Shown here: positions 1 to 5,855 of the stretch, piece by piece
Layout of the letters: each line of letters starts with the position of its first letter
Numbering within the stretch: the stretch's first letter is position 1
Source of the DNA: Bacteroidota bacterium
GTDB lineage: Bacteria; Bacteroidota; Bacteroidia; Flavobacteriales; Schleiferiaceae
Reading direction: 5' to 3'
DNA: 7,885 bases
NCBI GenBank assembly: GCA_003023665.1
Contig: PXYR01000079.1
Span: forward strand, 1 to 7,885
Program-made: the position numbers and the translations under genes
The notes under the pieces: generated by a model
Database searches by the model: none
The model's input: only the letters and a program-made list of their open reading frames with translations
What the model was told of the DNA's origin: nothing

Positions 1-438
1 TCAGATTTAGTAGATCAAATGACCGCTTTAGCGCGGGAAGAAATGGGCCATTTTCAAATGGTACATAATCGTATTCTTCAACGCGGATTGGTTTTAGGTA
101 GAGAACGCAAGGACGCCTATGTGAATCAGCTAAACCAATTTTTTCCTAAAGGGGGCGACAGAGAAATTAGACTGATTCATCGTCTTTTGATATGCGCCCT
201 TATTGAAGCCAGATCATGCGAAAGATTCCGAGTCCTTAGTGAAAATCTAGAGGACAAAGAACTATCAGAATTTTATCATACGTTGATGATTTCTGAAGCT
301 AACCATTATACCATGTTTCTAAAATTGGCCCGTCAATACGGAGAGCGAACAGCAGTGGATAGATTATGGAATTCCCTGTTAGAGTATGAAGCAGAAGTGA
401 TATCAACCTTGGGAAAGGAAGGTTTGATACACGGTTAA
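1..438 (+). CDS. miaE: tRNA 2-methylthio-N6-isopentenyladenosine-37 hydroxylase (MiaE-like), 3' part, truncated by window start
   Basis: The reading frame is open from base 1, so the gene begins outside the window. 145 C-terminal residues are visible. MiaE is a ferritin-like, non-haem di-iron monooxygenase that hydroxylates the isopentenyl group of modified adenosine-37 in tRNAs reading U-starting codons; it acts in the cytoplasm. The visible part carries the expected carboxylate/histidine ligands on helices: an EExxH block near the start (EEMGH, visible residues 13-17), a lone helix glutamate in IEARSCERF (about residue 69), and a second ExxH in SEANHY (residues 99-102). The first helix, with its own Glu ligand, is presumably upstream. 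The 'ARSCERF' segment is, from memory, typical of MiaE rather than of ferritins. gcvT begins 25 bases after the stop, with no hairpin between them, so co-transcription is possible. Family assignment is fairly sure; enzymatic activity is inferred. Confidence 0.85.
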   Translation, partial: SDLVDQMTALAREEMGHFQMVHNRILQRGLVLGRERKDAYVNQLNQFFPKGGDREIRLIHRLLICALIEARSCERFRVLSENLEDKELSEFYHTLMISEANHYTMFLKLARQYGERTAVDRLWNSLLEYEAEVISTLGKEGLIHG

Positions 439-463
439 TCTTGAACCTATTACAACAAAATAT

Positions 464-1561
464 ATGAGTACCGATTTAAAATCTACAGCGCTTGAGCAAA
501 TACATATTGCTTTGGGTGCTAAAATGGTTCCCTTTGCAGGGTATAACATGCCTGTACAATACAGTGGACTGCGTCAAGAACATGCTGCAGTGCGCGAGAG
601 GGCGGGAATGTTTGATGTTAGCCATATGGGTGAATTTTTTGTAGAAGGCCCGGATGCCATTCCATTTCTTCAAAAGGTTACATCAAATGATGTAAGTAAA
701 CTCATACCAGGTAAAATTCAATATAGTTGCTTTCCAAATGAACAAGGCGGTATTGTGGACGACCTGTTAGTATACTGTTTTTCAGAAGAGCATTTTTTGT
801 TGGTGGTGAATGCCTCCAATATGGATAAGGACTGGAACCACCTGCAGAACTATACTTCTGGTTTTGAAGTAGAGTTAAGCAATCAGAGTGACGACTACAG
901 CTTACTAGCGGTACAAGGGCCAAAGGCAACAGAGATCCTTCAAACGCTTACACAGGTTAATCTCAATGAAATTAGATACTACAATTTTGTCATTGGAAGA
1001 ATTGCTGGTATTGAAGAGGTGATTATTTCCGCTACTGGTTATACGGGAGCAGGTGGTTTTGAATTATATGTTCCTAATGAGCATGCAGCTAAACTTTGGA
1101 ATTCTGTTATAGAAGCTGGTGAGCCTTATGGTCTTTTACCGGCGGGATTAGGGGCTAGAGATACGCTTCGTTTGGAAATGGGTATGTGTTTATACGGAAA
1201 CGATATTGATGATACTACAAGTCCATTGGAGGCAGGTTTAGGATGGATCACCAAATTCTCAAAGGACTTTATCTCCTCTCAAACTTTTGCCAAACAGAAG
1301 GAAGAAGGACTTTCCAAGAAGCTTGTAGGTTTTGAAATGATAGATAGAGGTATTCCACGTCACGGTTACGAAATTGCTAAGAATGGCAAAGTAGTAGGTA
1401 GGGTAACGTCCGGAACAGCGAGCCCATCTACGGGAAAAAATATTGGAATGGGCTATGTGCCCATTGAACTATCAGCAGAGGGCAGTGAGTTTGACGTGCT
1501 AATTAGGAATAAAAGCATCAAAGCGCAAGTAGTTAAACTTCCTTTTTACAAAAAGAGTTAG
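464..1561 (+). CDS. gcvT: Aminomethyltransferase, T-protein of the glycine cleavage system
   Basis: A full-length 365-residue protein, the usual size for GcvT. With the H-protein, it transfers the aminomethyl carbon of glycine to tetrahydrofolate, giving 5,10-methylene-THF and ammonia. Visible signatures in order: LGAKMVPFAGYNMPVQY (residues 17-33), AGMFDVSHMGE (47-57), GGIVDDLLVY (95-104, which includes the conserved catalytic-type aspartate at 99/100), a GYTGAGGFELYV folate-domain motif near residue 192, and GLGARDTLRLEMGMCLYGND in the second half. The C-terminal barrel domain (about 285-360) contains RGIPRHGYEI and a TSGTASPS motif. The start is the first ATG of the frame after the preceding stop, preceded by an A-rich leader (acaacaaaatat) with no Shine-Dalgarno, which is normal for Bacteroidota. 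The other glycine cleavage genes (gcvH, gcvP) are not adjacent. A 13-bp hairpin terminator follows 28 bases downstream. Very high confidence. Confidence 0.98.
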   Translation: MSTDLKSTALEQIHIALGAKMVPFAGYNMPVQYSGLRQEHAAVRERAGMFDVSHMGEFFVEGPDAIPFLQKVTSNDVSKLIPGKIQYSCFPNEQGGIVDDLLVYCFSEEHFLLVVNASNMDKDWNHLQNYTSGFEVELSNQSDDYSLLAVQGPKATEILQTLTQVNLNEIRYYNFVIGRIAGIEEVIISATGYTGAGGFELYVPNEHAAKLWNSVIEAGEPYGLLPAGLGARDTLRLEMGMCLYGNDIDDTTSPLEAGLGWITKFSKDFISSQTFAKQKEEGLSKKLVGFEMIDRGIPRHGYEIAKNGKVVGRVTSGTASPSTGKNIGMGYVPIELSAEGSEFDVLIRNKSIKAQVVKLPFYKKS

Positions 1562-1588
1562 CCTAAATAAAATTTGAGATAAAATATG

Positions 1589-1624
1589 AACCCCACATAG
1601 GAGTTGCCTATGTGGGGTTTTATT
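1589..1624 (+). terminator. Rho-independent terminator of gcvT
   Basis: This is a perfect 13-bp stem: aaccccacatagg (1589-1601) pairs with cctatgtggggtt (1607-1619). The loop is 5 bases (agttg), and a T-rich run (ttttatt) follows on the + strand. It lies 28 bases after the gcvT stop, so it ends the miaE-gcvT transcript. The opposite strand lacks a good T-run, so it is read as one-directional. Confidence 0.9.
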
Positions 1625-1659
1625 ATTACAAGTGTAATAGATGTGCTAAAGTTGGTAGT

Positions 1660-1693
1660 AAAAAAGTGGCACTGCTTTCCTCAGCGCCACTTT
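1660..1693 (-). terminator. Rho-independent terminator of the 78-codon orphan gene (minus strand)
   Basis: Bases 1663-1674 pair with 1682-1693 to give a 12-bp stem with one G-U pair and a 7-base loop. Read on the minus strand, the stem is aaagtggcgctg / cagtgccacttt and runs into a block of six T's (complement of 1660-1665). It sits 35 bases past the stop of the minus-strand ORF and points the right way to end that transcript. This is independent support that the small ORF is a transcribed gene. Confidence 0.85.
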
Positions 1694-1728
1694 AACCCAA
1701 ATACAAACAGAGTGAATGGAAAGTCGGT

Positions 1729-1965
1729 TTATTCTACAGAAACGGCCAATTGTGCTGCTACTGCTTTGCCTGCAGCATGGTGGCTGTATCTATTCAAATA
1801 TTCTTCAGTAGAGTATGTGTATTCTTTACAACGGTTGCCGTTCAAACACTTTACCTCTCTGACCTTACCTTCAGCTTCATCCAAGAAAACTTCTATTACG
1901 CATTCTGGATTGTTAATAGTGTAAAGTGCTTTTGGATCGGTGTTAAATGAACTGTTTTCCGTCAT
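1729..1965 (-). CDS. Small protein of unknown function (78 residues)
   Basis: I do not recognise this family. The predicted protein is small and soluble, with no signal peptide or membrane helix. The N-terminal half reads like a short beta-rich segment (ALYTINN, CVIEVFLDEAEGKVREVKCL), and the C-terminal half like a helix (YSTEEYLNRYSHHAAGKAVAAQLAVSVE). Three cysteines (22, 40, 46) and paired histidines (62-63) are present, but the spacing matches no metal-binding motif I know. Evidence for a real gene is contextual. It fills most of the gap between gcvT and the Lrp gene, it has its own strand-correct hairpin terminator 35 bases downstream, and a promoter-like TTTG-N20-acgTTTTG lies 20-55 bases upstream. 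The ATG follows an A/T-rich leader without Shine-Dalgarno, like neighbouring genes. The overlapping plus-strand frames look like shadows. It is probably monocistronic. Confidence 0.7.
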   Translation of the reverse strand: MTENSSFNTDPKALYTINNPECVIEVFLDEAEGKVREVKCLNGNRCKEYTYSTEEYLNRYSHHAAGKAVAAQLAVSVE

Positions 1966-1990
1966 GTGTTTAATTTTTAAATTCTATTCA

Positions 1991-2011
1991 ACAAAACGTT
2001 TAATGTTTTGT
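1991..2011. repeat. Inverted repeat ACAAAAC-N7-GTTTTGT, possible operator
   Basis: These are perfect 7-bp arms (1991-1997 and 2005-2011) around a 7-base spacer. The left arm overlaps an 8-bp palindrome, AAACGTTT, at 1994-2001. The repeat overlaps the putative -7 box of the orphan gene and lies in the intergenic region shared with the divergent Lrp-family regulator. No T-run follows on either strand, so a terminator is unlikely. A binding site for a dimeric regulator, perhaps the Lrp protein itself, is an inference only. Confidence 0.35.
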
Positions 2012-2023
2012 GGTACCTGCAAA
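1992..2023 (-). promoter_or_regulatory. Possible promoter of the 78-codon orphan gene (Bacteroidota type)
   Basis: On the minus strand a TTTG (complement of 2020-2023) is followed after 20 bases by ACGTTTTG (complement of 1992-1999). This fits the Bacteroidota TTTG-N17-23-TAnnTTTG pattern except that the TA is missing. It would start transcription near 1985, about 20 bases before the ATG. It is a pattern match only, and short motifs of this kind arise often in AT-rich DNA. Confidence 0.35.
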
Positions 2024-2091
2024 AATATATCAGTATTTTTAGATGGGAAACAAAAATCGACTAAAATTTCAATAAAAAGGTGATATAGCTC

Positions 2092-2121
2092 ATTGTTATT
2101 AAAATGAGAATATGACCTTTG
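2092..2121 (+). promoter_or_regulatory. Possible promoter of the Lrp/AsnC regulator gene
   Basis: ATTG (2092-2095), an 18-base spacer, then GACCTTTG (2114-2121) approximates the Bacteroidota consensus TTTG-N17-23-TAnnTTTG, matching seven of eight scored positions in the downstream box when its two free positions are included. The predicted start near 2128 gives a very short leader before the ATG at 2140. It is supported by position and pattern only. Confidence 0.4.
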
Positions 2122-2139
2122 TAACCTATCACGAAACGC

Positions 2140-2613
2140 ATGAAACTAGACAAATTAGACAAACAGATTCTTCAGTATTTAGTCAAAGATGCACGCAAGC
2201 CTTTTACCGAGATTGCGAAGGATCTATTAGTAAGCCCCGGAACTATTCACGTTCGGGTTAAGAAAATGGAGCAGATTGGTGTAATAAAAAGTACTTCTAT
2301 TTCTGTGGATTACGCTAAACTTGGTTTTGGCTTTGTGGCCTATGTAGGATTATTTACCTCTCGATCACTACAAAGCCCAGATATTATTGACCGTTTAAGA
2401 GATGTTCCTGAAGTTACAGTGGCTCATCTAGCTACCGGGAAGTATGGTATCTTTTGCAAAATTCGTTGCCGGGATGCATCACATGCAAAGGATGTCATTT
2501 TCAGAATAAATGACATTGAAGGAGTAGAAAATACGGAAAGTATGATTTCGTTGGAGGAGAGCATCAATTCCAATACAGGTTTACTTGACTTGGTCATCAA
2601 CGAGAGCGAATAG
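2140..2613 (+). CDS. Lrp/AsnC family transcriptional regulator
   Basis: 157 residues, the normal size of the family. The N-terminal winged helix-turn-helix covers about residues 1-50 (LDKQILQYLVKDARKPFTEI, then LLVSPGTIHVRVKKMEQIGVI with the recognition helix around 33-43). The C-terminal RAM ligand-binding domain spans about 62-140 (FGFVAYVGLF, then TGKYGIFCKIRCRD, then INDIEGVENTESMISLEES). Lrp-type proteins form dimers and octamers, wrap DNA, and respond to amino acids. In the RAM motif usually written G-x-Y-D, the Asp is Gly here (residue 103), so effector contacts may differ from E. coli Lrp. The gene stands alone, divergent from the orphan gene and convergent with gap, so its targets are not evident from context; autoregulation is common in the family. 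Start: first ATG, with no Shine-Dalgarno. I give no gene symbol because the specific orthologue is unclear. Confidence 0.95.
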   Translation: MKLDKLDKQILQYLVKDARKPFTEIAKDLLVSPGTIHVRVKKMEQIGVIKSTSISVDYAKLGFGFVAYVGLFTSRSLQSPDIIDRLRDVPEVTVAHLATGKYGIFCKIRCRDASHAKDVIFRINDIEGVENTESMISLEESINSNTGLLDLVINESE

Positions 2614-2631
2614 CCAAAAGTATTTAAAAAG

Positions 2632-2665
2632 AAAACCCCCATTAGCTTTCGCCAACAGGGGTTTT
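2632..2665. terminator. Probable bidirectional terminator between the Lrp gene and gap
   Basis: aaaacccc (2632-2639) pairs with ggggtttt (2658-2665), giving an 8-bp outer stem. The loop can form an extra inner hairpin (ttagc / gccaa with one mismatch around tttc). The A4C4/G4T4 symmetry gives a T-run on both strands, extended on the minus strand to ttttcttttt. It lies 18 bases after the lrp stop and 36 bases beyond the gap stop, as expected for a terminator shared by convergent genes. Confidence 0.8.
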
Positions 2666-2701
2666 ACAGCTCAGGTTAGGGGTAACAAGAGCCCGGGTAT
2701 T

Positions 2702-4138
2702 TTAATAATATACCTGTCTTCGTACTCGGGCAAAATATTTTGCTAATCGTAAGACTTGGCGGCTATAGCCGTATTCATTGTCGTACCATATGTATAGGGT
2801 CAAACTTTGTCCGTCACTACTGAGCTTGGTAGCATTTACATCATAAATACTTGGACATGGATTACCCACAATATCACTACTTACCAATTCATTGGATGTA
2901 TTGTAGTGTATCTGTTCAATGAGCGGTCCATTGAGCGCAGCTGCTTGGAAAACTTCATTAACCTCTTCCAGATTGGTCGTTTGTACCAACTGTAGGTTTA
3001 GTATAGCCAATGAGCCATTGGGTACAGGGACTCGGATGGCACTAGAAGTTAATTTTTCACCAAGTCCTGGTATACATTTGTCTACAGCTTTACCAGCTCC
3101 GGTTTCTGTGATGACCATATTTAATGCTGCAGCACGACCTCTTCTGTACTTCTTATGCATATTATCCACCAAATTTTGATCATTGGTGTATGCATGAATG
3201 GTTTCAAGGTGCCCTCTTTCAATTCCAAAGGTATCGTTGATAACCTTCAGAATTGGACTTATAGCATTCGTAGTACAGCTTGCCGCACTTATGATGTTAT
3301 CCTCATCCGGGTCTACCATGAGTTGATTCACTCCGTGTACAACATTCTTTATACCTTTTCCTGGTGCCGTTAGTAGTACCTTTGAAACACCTTTTCCTTG
3401 CAGGTGCTTACTCAAAGCAACGTCATCTCTAAAGGCTCCTGAATTATCAATCAATAACGCATTGTCAATACCATAGGCCGTATAATCCGCTTTGGTAGGA
3501 TCTGGTGTAGGAATAAAATAGATAGGTCTTCCATTCACTATTAGCGCTAATTTTTTTTCATCCACTGTAACAGTACCAGGAAAAGTCCCATGAACAGAGT
3601 CAATTTTTAGCAATGATGCACGCTTATGCAAGCTTTGAGCATCAATGCTTCTCACAGCAATAGCTCGGAGACGCAATTGTCTTCCGCTTCCCTCTTGAGC
3701 AATTAGTTCGCGAGCAAGTAGTCTCCCGATTCTACCAAAACCAAAGAGAACAACGTCTCGGGCTTCAGTTTTTGAGCTCCCAAAAAATGAACTTAATTGG
3801 TTTACAATAAATTCTTCGGCGCCTTGTTCTGTATTCGCCCATTCAAAGGTCAATCGTCCAATGTCCAATTTGGCATTTTCAATAGCCGTCTTTTTTAAGG
3901 TAGATAACATTTCAAGCGTATCATCTACGTTAATGGTTTTCCCTACGACTTCCTTTGCGTATTGATGAAGCTCCAGAATTTCGCTGGCTTTGCAATCAAT
4001 TAAGGTATTTCGGAACATTACGATTTCGACACTTCGGTCGTAAAATAGCTCGTGGACACAGGCAATGATGTCAACAGCCATTCGTTCTGCACGTATCCGT
4101 GCTTGAACTTTTTGAGAGTACTCTTTCTGAGCAATCAT
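2702..4138 (-). CDS. gap: Glyceraldehyde-3-phosphate dehydrogenase, long form with N-terminal extension
   Basis: 478 residues against about 335 for classical GAPDH. The enzyme interconverts glyceraldehyde-3-phosphate and 1,3-bisphosphoglycerate in glycolysis/gluconeogenesis. The catalytic part starts near residue 128 with the Rossmann motif LFGFGRIGRLLAREL (131-145). It continues through IDSVHGTFPG (179-188), the active-site SCTTN with Cys288, HAYTNDQ with catalytic His315, RAAALNMVITETGAGKAV (335-352), IRVPVPNG with the substrate-binding Arg369, and the C-terminal WYDNEYGYS (451-459). Residues 1-127 are an extra, mostly helical domain (including LDIGRLTFEW at 91-100). From memory, extended GAPDHs of this kind occur in Bacteroidota and in a second Pseudomonas/Vibrio paralogue. 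Where classical NAD enzymes have Asn-Asp after the second strand, this one reads AIAVRSID (159-166), so NADP use is possible. The usual second cysteine (CTTNC) is Ala292. It is transcribed alone, with a terminator at each side. It may be the main enzyme or a gluconeogenic paralogue. Confidence 0.95.
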   Translation of the reverse strand: MIAQKEYSQKVQARIRAERMAVDIIACVHELFYDRSVEIVMFRNTLIDCKASEILELHQYAKEVVGKTINVDDTLEMLSTLKKTAIENAKLDIGRLTFEWANTEQGAEEFIVNQLSSFFGSSKTEARDVVLFGFGRIGRLLARELIAQEGSGRQLRLRAIAVRSIDAQSLHKRASLLKIDSVHGTFPGTVTVDEKKLALIVNGRPIYFIPTPDPTKADYTAYGIDNALLIDNSGAFRDDVALSKHLQGKGVSKVLLTAPGKGIKNVVHGVNQLMVDPDEDNIISAASCTTNAISPILKVINDTFGIERGHLETIHAYTNDQNLVDNMHKKYRRGRAAALNMVITETGAGKAVDKCIPGLGEKLTSSAIRVPVPNGSLAILNLQLVQTTNLEEVNEVFQAAALNGPLIEQIHYNTSNELVSSDIVGNPCPSIYDVNATKLSSDGQSLTLYIWYDNEYGYSRQVLRLAKYFARVRRQVYY

Positions 4139-4163
4139 ATGTAAAAATTGGTGGTTCTGTTAT

Positions 4164-4171
4164 CGAAGTTA
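4164..4171 (-). promoter_or_regulatory. Possible -7 element of the gap promoter
   Basis: The complement reads TAACTTCG, one mismatch from the Bacteroidota TAnnTTTG element. Transcription would start about 19 bases before the gap ATG. No clear TTTG is found at the right distance upstream. Because a strong terminator (4204-4237) separates gap from the protease gene, some promoter is needed in this roughly 65-base stretch, but this exact box is tentative. Confidence 0.25.
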
Positions 4172-4203
4172 CATCAGAAAAGCACCTCATTGTACTTCTT
4201 GAA

Positions 4204-4237
4204 CAAAAAAATAATCCACTGTAAAACAGTGGATTAT
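4204..4237 (-). terminator. Rho-independent terminator of the HtrA/DegQ gene (minus strand)
   Basis: This is a perfect 12-bp inverted repeat, ataatccactgt (4211-4222) and acagtggattat (4226-4237), with a 3-base loop. Read on the minus strand, the stem runs straight into seven T's (complement of 4204-4210). It lies about 50 bases beyond the protease stop and 66 bases before the gap start, so the two same-strand genes are probably separate transcription units. Confidence 0.9.
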
Positions 4238-4289
4238 GATAAAAATAAGGTGTGTATTTTTTACACTTTCAGCATATTTTTTTCTTGTT

Positions 4290-5747
4290 TTACCATTCAA
4301 AGGCGTAATAGTTTGCCTTTCCATTGGTTTCAAAACCCTGAATCAAGGCGCCGTCACCTGGATTAAATTGCTGAATAAGACGTTCAAATTTTGCAATATC
4401 ATCAACGTATACATTATTCAATTTTACAATGATGAATCCTTTGGGAATTCCTGCCTTTTGGAATCTTCCTCCAAGAACCTCATCTACTTTCACGCCATAG
4501 CGCAGGCCAAGTTTTCTTTTTTCATTGATGGACAATTCACTCAGTTTTGCACCATAGGATCTAATAATCTCCTCCTCCTTGGTCAACATCTCTGTAGTTC
4601 CCAAGCGATTTTTTAAAACCATGCTGTATTGTTGGTTAATACCGTTTCGATTGACTAGTACATTCAATTGCTCTCCGGGACGGTGGCTGCCAATGGCTTC
4701 GGTGAGATCCGCTCCTGTGCGTACTTGCTTTCCATCTACATTGATGATCACATCACCTTTTTTAATGCCAGCTTCATCTGCAGCGCCACCTTCTAAGACG
4801 TTTGCTACATACACTCCTGAGTTTATTGTTAATTTTAATTCTTCACTAAGTGATGCGTTAAGTTCATTGTAGTTAATACCCATAAACGCGCGTTGCACGC
4901 GTCCAAACTCTTTAAGATCTCCTACAACCTTCATTACAAGATTTGCTGGTACGGCAAAGCTGTATCCCTCAAACGAACCGCTTCTAGAAGAAATAGCGGT
5001 GTTTATTCCAACTAGTTCTCCACCAGTATTTACAAGCGCCCCACCGGAGTTACCTGGATTCACTGCGGCGTCCGTTTGAATGAAGCTTTCAATAGCACTT
5101 TGTTCATCTATAATATTGATATCACGTCCTTTTGCTGAGATAATCCCGGCAGTCACGGTACTTGTCAAATTAAATGGGTTACCTACGGCTAGTACCCATT
5201 GGCCCAGTCTAACTGCATCCGAGTTGGCTACCACGATTGTTTTTAAATCTTCAGCATCAATTTTTAATAAAGCAATGTCTGTGGTAGGATCGGTTCCTAT
5301 TAAAACAGCTTCATACTCATTGTTATTTGCAGTGACTACGGTGATTTCCTTTGCGCCATTAATCACATGGTTGTTGGTGACAATAAAACCGTCTGAACTT
5401 AAAATGACTCCTGAACCCGAACCTTGTATCTCCTGTTTCTGCGGTGTAGAGGGACGACCAAAAAATAAATCGTTAAAAGGGTTGTAATAATTCTGAGCGC
5501 GTTCTGCGGTGATTTTAACGTGCACCACGGCTTCAACAGAGGCTTCCGCCGCTACCACAAAATCTGTAGGTACTGCGGCGCTGCTTGAGGGGAAGTTTGC
5601 CAGAGCAGTTGGAACCGGACTTTGTGTATTTTCAATAACTACTGTTTTACCTGTCCAGCCCAATGCATGAGCTCCTGCCAATGAAATTATTCCACCCACA
5701 GCAAATAGTAGAATAAACAAACCGATTGATTTAGCATTCATCTTCAT
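4290..5747 (-). CDS. degQ: Do/HtrA family periplasmic serine endoprotease with PDZ domains (DegQ/DegP-like)
   Basis: 485 residues, typical of DegP/DegQ. It is an envelope protease/chaperone that degrades misfolded exported proteins. A hydrophobic N-terminal segment (about residues 7-28, after MKMNAK) is a signal sequence or membrane anchor. The trypsin-like domain shows the full triad: His127 in TNNHV, Asp157 in TDIALLKI, and Ser234 in TDAAVNPGNSGGAL. A loop of about 25 residues (NYYNPFNDLFFGRPSTPQKQ, 86-105) precedes the GSGSGVI strand and corresponds to the LA loop. PDZ1 is about 286-380 (GVYVANVLEGGAADEAGIKKGD, with INVDGKQV). A second, more divergent PDZ-like domain is about 408-485. Start: the ATG at 5747 is preceded by aaaggaaatact, with a Shine-Dalgarno-like AAGGA; Met3 is an alternative. 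It is divergent from dapF. The choice between DegP and DegQ names is not decidable from the sequence. No sigmaE-type site was recognised. Confidence 0.95.
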   Translation of the reverse strand: MKMNAKSIGLFILLFAVGGIISLAGAHALGWTGKTVVIENTQSPVPTALANFPSSSAAVPTDFVVAAEASVEAVVHVKITAERAQNYYNPFNDLFFGRPSTPQKQEIQGSGSGVILSSDGFIVTNNHVINGAKEITVVTANNNEYEAVLIGTDPTTDIALLKIDAEDLKTIVVANSDAVRLGQWVLAVGNPFNLTSTVTAGIISAKGRDINIIDEQSAIESFIQTDAAVNPGNSGGALVNTGGELVGINTAISSRSGSFEGYSFAVPANLVMKVVGDLKEFGRVQRAFMGINYNELNASLSEELKLTINSGVYVANVLEGGAADEAGIKKGDVIINVDGKQVRTGADLTEAIGSHRPGEQLNVLVNRNGINQQYSMVLKNRLGTTEMLTKEEEIIRSYGAKLSELSINEKRKLGLRYGVKVDEVLGGRFQKAGIPKGFIIVKLNNVYVDDIAKFERLIQQFNPGDGALIQGFETNGKANYYAFEW

Positions 5748-5781
5748 AGTATTTCCTTTAAATTGAATAACGTTATAACTT

Positions 5782-5790
5782 CAAATTATA
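5782..5790 (-). promoter_or_regulatory. Possible -10/-7 element of the HtrA/DegQ promoter
   Basis: The complement reads TATAATTTG. It contains TTTG preceded by TA one base further away than in the Bacteroidota consensus, and also a TATAAT. Start of transcription would be near 5775, about 28 bases before the ATG. I could not find a matching upstream TTTG at the expected spacing. A 10-bp palindrome, ATAACGTTAT (5767-5776), sits at the predicted transcription start. Confidence 0.3.
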
Positions 5791-5823
5791 CACCAATCAA
5801 CGTATATATTCTGCGGAGGTGCA

Positions 5824-5831
5824 TAACTTTA
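5824..5831 (+). promoter_or_regulatory. Possible -7 element of the dapF operon promoter
   Basis: TAACTTTA is one mismatch from TAnnTTTG and would place the transcription start near 5838, some 18 bases ahead of the dapF ATG. No convincing TTTG upstream box was found. The 108-base divergent region must serve both dapF and the protease gene. Confidence 0.3.
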
Positions 5832-5855
5832 ACGCCTTTTAACACCAATTGAGGG

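Noticed and set aside
1604..1950. Plus-strand ORFs of 106 and 66 codons in the gap after gcvT
   Set aside because: They begin inside or just after the gcvT terminator, have low-complexity composition with no recognisable motif, and lie antisense to the better supported 78-codon gene that has its own terminator.
2691..2731. Inverted repeat gcccgggta ... tactcgggc across the gap stop codon
   Set aside because: The 9-bp arms are interrupted by an A-C mismatch on the transcribed strand, with a 23-base loop and no T-run. A better terminator lies just beyond, so this is probably chance from the coding end.
4248..4264. Short GTGTA-A5-TACAC-like hairpin after the protease stop (minus strand)
   Set aside because: It has only a 5-bp stem of weak pairs, and the 12-bp hairpin with T7 just downstream explains termination.
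4236..4616. 126-codon plus-strand ORF and other long frames antisense to gap and the protease gene
   Set aside because: They are antisense to clearly identified conserved genes, share no motif with any family I know, and contain typical shadow composition.
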